Source of the DNA: Halobacteriovorax sp.
Lineage (GTDB): Bacteria > Bdellovibrionota > Bacteriovoracia > Bacteriovoracales > Bacteriovoracaceae
Direction: 5' to 3'
Assembly (NCBI GenBank): GCA_002720865.1
Contig: PBIO01000031.1
Coordinates: forward strand, 124,001-188,000
Length of the DNA stretch: 64,000 nt
The position numbers and the translations under genes are program-made. Below the pieces are notes generated by a model that saw nothing but the letters and a program-made list of their open reading frames with translations, was not told the DNA's origin and searched no databases. This document shows, piece after piece, positions 60,701-64,000 of this stretch (position 1 is the stretch's first letter; the number at the start of each line of letters is the position of its first letter).

Positions 60701-63599
60701 TAAGGCCCACGCAGGATGCCTTAAAGAAGCTTTAACTTGGGCGAGTTTTCATGCCGTTGGTCAGATAGTCGAAGACACTCTTAAGGAAGACCCTGAGCTA
60801 TCAAAATTAATCAAGCTTACAGATAGAGATAAAGCAGTCATGGGTAAGAAAATCCAAGCCTGCTTTGCAAGAGAATTAGTGGCCTATGAGACAGTTACTT
60901 CCATGACTGACGCCTTAGACCCGCTAAAAGAGAAGTGTGGTGTCGAATTACTTCTGGATTCAGATGTTCAGCAGATTATTTTTAAACCAGTTATAGAAGG
61001 CTCTTTGAAAGATGCCAATATAAAAGACAAGGATCTAGAGGGGTTAAGGACTTCCATTCTTAAGGGAATGAACGAGGAGATGAAGTCAGCTAAAACGATT
61101 GAAGAAGTGATCGCCGCTGCTAAGTCTTACAAAGGGAAAGCCGCCATACAGGTTATCGACTTTAGCATTAAAGATAAAATTAATGACTTGGTAGAAATCG
61201 ATAATCCAGAACTAAAGTTAAGTGAAGTTTCAAGACTAAATAAACTGGCACAGGAAAAACTACTTAGTAGTAGTGGGTTAAACTTTAAGGAAAAAATACT
61301 TAAGGCAGCTGGAGATAGTGACCCAAAAGTTCTTGATGCTGTCCTTGATGAATTCAAAGTCGAGGCAACTAAGACCATTGGACCTGAAGTTGTTGAGCTA
61401 ACGGGAGATAAGCTTCTTAAAGACGGACTTTTATCAAATAAAGACCAAATTAAAGAAATGAGAAAGAATGCTGAAGCTAAGCTAAAAAATTGCTTGGATA
61501 ATAAACCTGCCGGTGTCCAGATAGATGCTCATATTGATGAATGTGTGGTTAAGCTTAAGTCTTCAACTACTGAATGGGTGATCAATGCGTCTTTGATGAA
61601 AAATTTAACTGACGAAGAAAACTCTCGAATCTTCTCTAAAGAGGATCAAGAGAGAATTATTGGAACCATTTTAGATGAAGCTGCAAAAAAAGAAATCGAT
61701 CGTATAAGTAGAATTGAAGATAAGAAAGAAGCAGATCTTGCGCTTCAAAAATTCACAATTTCCGTAAAGGCCAAGGCCGCAGGGCAAATTGTAAAAGGTG
61801 TTATCCCATATACTTTAAATCAAGTTCTAACGAATAGCAGCCGCGCTAGTGATCAGATGGTTCAAAGAACTGAGGAATTTAAAGAAAAGCTTAAAAAAGA
61901 ACTAATTGGTGACTTTGATATATGTATTGAAAAATATAAAAAAGGATCTGAAGCTGCCCTCGCAGGTAACTGGTCCAATGAAAAGTATAATCCTGAAGAA
62001 GAGTTTAACGCTTGTGCCAATAGGTTAAGGTTATCTTCTATGGAAAAAATCATGCCTTTTAAATTCAAGGAAGTCTTAAGACTTCTTAATAAGAATGAAA
62101 GGGAGAATGATTCAGTTATTAAAACGAATCAGCTTTATCTAAAAAAATGCGTAGAGAAAGTTGATATTTACTCGGACCCGAAAGAGTATAAATATAAAAT
62201 GGACTCATGTTCTGTCATGACCGTTTTTGCTTTCACTAAAAGCACTATTCAGTACACAAGAGATCTTGGAGATGGGCTTTTTGTTCAGAATCCAAAAACT
62301 ATTGAGGAATGGGACTCTTGTATTTCTCGAATGCGCGGAGATGTTGTTGAAAAGCTTTCTCCATATAGCTCTGATAAATCGCTTGAGAAAATTGAAGACG
62401 ATTTTAGTTTTATCTCTGAGGCCTTTAGGAAAAACGCTAATATCAAGTCAGAAGATTATGAGCCTGTTACTATGGAATGGGTTATTGATAAAATTAAGCG
62501 TTGTGCCCTTGAGTCTTTAGCACCTAATTTGATTCAAGAATATAAGATGAAGGTTATTTCAGATCCAAAGTTAAAACTTTCTGCAAGAGAGCAAGCTGTA
62601 ACAAGCTCATTTCTAGATTCTCTTAGTAATATTCTAAGTTTAAAATACGATGGAAAGCCAGTTAACTTTCAAGTTGATAAGTTCGTTAAAGAGCTAAATA
62701 CTGAACTTGATAATCTTCCTAAAAGTGATCAAGAAAATAAGCCTGACTATTTAACTGTGATTGAGGAATTTCAACCCTTAATTTATGATTATGTAAAAGA
62801 CCTCGTTGGATATGATCAGCAGGGATTTTTAGATGGCATAAAGGATTTTGAAAGAAAGGTTAAAAGAGCCGTAGAGCTTAATAAAGGAAAACTTTCGATT
62901 CCAGAACTTAAGGATATTCTCGTGGATTCTAAACTAGGGGAAATCCTACTTAAGTCTTTGGTCTCAAAAATTATTAAAGACAAGGCGGGAGAAGCGCTCA
63001 AGAAGCAAGGTGTTTCACCCGGTGGAGTCGTTAACCAGCTATCTTCGAAAGAGATGTTAGATAGGATCTTTAAGGGGAAAAAGGGGCAAGAGACAATTAC
63101 TCATGTTAAGAGAAAACTTAAAGGACTCGGACTAGCAGAAATCTTTCAGCTTCTTAACACTGAAAAAGCTAGCAATAAAAAGAAGCTTGATGTGCTAATG
63201 AAAGATATCAATGGGAAAGTTATTGATACGCTAGCAGAAGACACCATGAATGGTGGCTTTGTTGAAACTCTCTTTGGGCCTATAGTTCAAAAATCTTTAA
63301 CAGAAAAAAGAGATGGAATTGAGACTGGCTTCTCCGCAATCTTCAAGGTACCAGTGGCCGGTTTAATGGGTTATAACCGACACGAATTTCACTGGGGAAC
63401 AAGATGGGATAATAGATCTTATTCACTTAGGAATACTCCTTCTGGAAAGAAGGCCGTTAAGAATTTTAGCTCCTATATTCTTAAACCACTAATGAAAGAT
63501 GGGATGTCTGATTCAGAACTTGAAAAGAAAATTGAAAAGCATATTGAGCCTCAAATTAAAGAGGCCCTCGGAGAGAATGGCGTCGGTCTCTGGGAATAG
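57729..63599 (+). CDS. giant exported Cys-containing helical repeat protein
   Basis: About 1,956 residues from the first conventional start, TTG at 57729 (ATG at 57732). These lack a ribosome site. GAGAGG at 57694-57699 instead points to an ATA at 57705, eight codons earlier, which would give a full signal peptide (hydrophobic from NSLILLMTVVWGLLF to VVAG). No ATG, GTG or TTG lies between the upstream stop and 57729. Residues about 20-600 are beta-rich with repeated LYRVYYNYDRNEMM-like strands. About 600-1,650 hold tandem helical units, each with one or two Cys in a short helix (AFKECLARAG, IKGCLYQAFM, GYEACVKKQ, HAGCLKEALTW, FDICIEKYK, WDSCISRMRG). No known family recognised; possibly a surface or periplasmic structural protein. 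Confidence 0.75.
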   Translation: MMTVVWGLLFSNNVVAGQRYTLEAQKHDVASNTSTAIYFDNQEQRIVKKTFQWSKEFERRRRESNREKFNFPAVSSNLSNVSPKTLDAHNVKVSYEHHSLYQPGDRNRTSNSIKNILGSKTAANSFVRRMEARVDKSDNQYVLVQKGSSGKGSRAKDIAVYYNKERGEFVTKTIKRKRSNSPAFNFPSSIARPAILNPSTKDNFYKLEESDSYWAKTPNQFAKALSRIRGDFNSANVTFDKGKFQGAFEQMKKIRSGDVLIKEQYKGDKLYRVYYNYDRNEMMVQEMDLDRKDRSKIKKLSETVYDLTTDYGYQGARNALVSSKVIGEGELDSFRGAQITACRDVLESHILPDLTDFENITDALWDRHLHQAVASEAIKGPNRSMFLELNLLDKPRRVKVFLDAKGQVARVEWVGMTPEEAEKEGLKLDFKTDEDGQRNYLISTNYPDKESFDPIMGINADNIRVEKGILKGNLAVFVKGKKSGEFEYNEFEKSVFPFELDEQRRGIAKIEKRQRLDGSAKNYYDIDAPYEDGSGGIKNGFFKLFFSKDGRREFVRDTIYENATETLSGPDYNHLITNREVWTISDRISHQLGKKTGNYTSSVTDITARGAELAYAAFGDEILLRVIKEMLPEESDAAINSVVLNVTEAFKECLARAGNSRNKKVADQCMEIFKTEAPIYVGKEVLLLKLRQNQLGDFEAEANKIYMACIKENYRPSASQPDSTNKIKGCLYQAFMETIDKAMGPTLDKEVDKIVKDKGYNFKLSASEKDGLLKGVKSCFKSKKLQSDGLFGTKYNFQKLEKMEPTEFEQNLMGCVTEIKVGTGRIVVDKILGIELDKQDLTPDIKAAAQQKALTQGYEACVKKQDEIVNEFVSKMKPTPKSAPKPGQPIKPTAKTEKMVKVPTIEPGECANLVMNRTLSIVVPEMVKKAIGADFYTLLSKDPETMPQFLICFDREEKRLLDELPYILKTEAGLDVKTKEKNAKARAQRADKAHAGCLKEALTWASFHAVGQIVEDTLKEDPELSKLIKLTDRDKAVMGKKIQACFARELVAYETVTSMTDALDPLKEKCGVELLLDSDVQQIIFKPVIEGSLKDANIKDKDLEGLRTSILKGMNEEMKSAKTIEEVIAAAKSYKGKAAIQVIDFSIKDKINDLVEIDNPELKLSEVSRLNKLAQEKLLSSSGLNFKEKILKAAGDSDPKVLDAVLDEFKVEATKTIGPEVVELTGDKLLKDGLLSNKDQIKEMRKNAEAKLKNCLDNKPAGVQIDAHIDECVVKLKSSTTEWVINASLMKNLTDEENSRIFSKEDQERIIGTILDEAAKKEIDRISRIEDKKEADLALQKFTISVKAKAAGQIVKGVIPYTLNQVLTNSSRASDQMVQRTEEFKEKLKKELIGDFDICIEKYKKGSEAALAGNWSNEKYNPEEEFNACANRLRLSSMEKIMPFKFKEVLRLLNKNERENDSVIKTNQLYLKKCVEKVDIYSDPKEYKYKMDSCSVMTVFAFTKSTIQYTRDLGDGLFVQNPKTIEEWDSCISRMRGDVVEKLSPYSSDKSLEKIEDDFSFISEAFRKNANIKSEDYEPVTMEWVIDKIKRCALESLAPNLIQEYKMKVISDPKLKLSAREQAVTSSFLDSLSNILSLKYDGKPVNFQVDKFVKELNTELDNLPKSDQENKPDYLTVIEEFQPLIYDYVKDLVGYDQQGFLDGIKDFERKVKRAVELNKGKLSIPELKDILVDSKLGEILLKSLVSKIIKDKAGEALKKQGVSPGGVVNQLSSKEMLDRIFKGKKGQETITHVKRKLKGLGLAEIFQLLNTEKASNKKKLDVLMKDINGKVIDTLAEDTMNGGFVETLFGPIVQKSLTEKRDGIETGFSAIFKVPVAGLMGYNRHEFHWGTRWDNRSYSLRNTPSGKKAVKNFSSYILKPLMKDGMSDSELEKKIEKHIEPQIKEALGENGVGLWE

Positions 63600-63600
63600 A

Positions 63601-64000
63601 TTACATCTTTTTTGGTGCTGGAATTCCGAGAATCTCTAAACCTTTGTTCATAACTTTTCCCGTAGCGACTGCAAGTGATAAACGAACTTTTCCAAGTTCA
63701 GCAGTTTCAGCTTTCCCGATGGGGCATTCAGCATAAAAAGAGTTAAATAGTTTTCCAAGCTCATAGAGATAAGCACATAAATGAATGGTTTTTAACTGAT
63801 CAACTCCGCTTTCAACAATAGAATTAAAAAGGGAGAGCTTTTGAAGTAGAGCGGTCTCTTGAGACTCTTTAATCAGTGACCAGTCAACGGTGTCAGTATC
63901 ACTATAGCCTAGCTTTTCTGATAGTGAACAAATTCTAGCGTGAACGTATTGAAGGTAGGGACCTGTCTCACCATCGAGTTTAAGCCATTCCTCCATATCA
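63601..64000 (-). CDS. argS: arginyl-tRNA synthetase, C-terminal part (cut by window edge)
   Basis: The open frame enters from the right edge and ends at 63601, giving about 133 C-terminal residues. They match the class I ArgRS end: a GPYLQYVHARICSL segment, then the DALR anticodon-binding domain with YLYELGKLFNSFYAECPI, RLSLAVATGKVMNKGLEILGIPAPKKM, where the final Met is the conserved terminus. The catalytic domain with HIGH lies outside. The apparent ATG at 63996 is internal. It is convergent with the giant gene, one base apart. Confidence 0.95.
   Translation of the reverse strand, partial: DMEEWLKLDGETGPYLQYVHARICSLSEKLGYSDTDTVDWSLIKESQETALLQKLSLFNSIVESGVDQLKTIHLCAYLYELGKLFNSFYAECPIGKAETAELGKVRLSLAVATGKVMNKGLEILGIPAPKKM

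Noticed and set aside
62227-62520. 97-codon plus-strand ORF inside the giant gene
   Set aside because: Alternate frame of the giant gene, no ribosome site and no domain.
57729-63599. Giant protein considered as an RTX, autotransporter or Rhs/CDI-type toxin
   Set aside because: No GGxGxDxxx nonapeptides, no barrel end, no YD repeats and no PAAR/VgrG features are visible; repeats are Cys-bearing helices instead.
1-64000. tRNA, rRNA, CRISPR array, prophage or integrative element
   Set aside because: No tRNA-like T-arm with acceptor stem, no rRNA-like stretch, no regularly spaced direct repeats, and no integrase, transposase or phage structural gene could be seen.

Overview
The window looks like a chromosome segment from a Gram-negative, AT-rich predatory bacterium of the Bacteriovoracales type (Bacteriovorax / Halobacteriovorax / Peredibacter relatives). 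This is inferred from gene style: many exported and lipid-anchored proteins of unknown family, outer-membrane barrels, FecR and CHASE2 signalling, peptidoglycan-active exported enzymes, a complete suf operon, and a bacterial ceramide-type gene set. Sphingophosphonolipids are known from Bacteriovorax (formerly Bdellovibrio) stolpii. No rRNA, tRNA, CRISPR array, phage or transposase gene was seen. No gene-free stretch exceeds 300 bases.

Layout. 1-9.9 kb: a truncated SDR gene, a small membrane protein, a membrane/flavin-reductase fusion, a tiny DUF6435 gene, a DUF3750 lipoprotein, a DMT exporter, a YbiT-type ABC-F ATPase, an exported beta protein and matrixin protease pair, a nitroreductase, and succinylarginine dihydrolase (astB) with a GNAT acetyltransferase. 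9.9-16 kb: Cys-rich exported proteins, an OYE-family flavin oxidoreductase, a three-gene operon (small exported protein, DUF3373-like porin, histidine kinase) and a redoxin. 16-18.7 kb: an AlkB-type hydroxylase with an HD-GYP gene, divergent from a TetR regulator across a perfect 15-bp inverted repeat.

18.8-26 kb is the most interesting metabolic block. A minus-strand operon encodes a serine palmitoyltransferase-like enzyme, a YghO/bCerS-type acyltransferase, a CerR-like SDR and an SGNH hydrolase. It converges on a fatty-acid/sphingoid hydroxylase plus a PAP2 phosphatase. Together they read as a ceramide synthesis and tailoring locus. A PilZ gene lies upstream.

26-36 kb: aminopeptidase N, class II fructose-bisphosphate aldolase, an exported PldB-like lysophospholipase, an FkbM methyltransferase, a fused alpha/beta 2-oxoacid dehydrogenase E1, a glycosyltransferase and an epimerase. 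Two copies (74 of 75 bases identical) of a long hairpin repeat sit between convergent genes, at 28.9 and 36.3 kb. In both places the repeat ends supply the stop codons of both neighbours.

36-44 kb: a FecR / TPR-barrel / CHASE2-cyclase operon, an ArsC-like protein, a barrel protein with a DUF3943 protein, and a Tat-type HiPIP. 44-48.4 kb: an L,D-transpeptidase lipoprotein divergent from a lysozyme-like exported protein, then two proteins of unknown function. 48.4-54.2 kb: an Rrf2 regulator with sufBCDS and nfu. 54.3-64 kb: two large exported proteins of unknown family (671 and about 1,956 residues; the second built of repeated Cys-containing helical units) flanking a rhomboid protease, then the 3' part of argS cut by the window edge.
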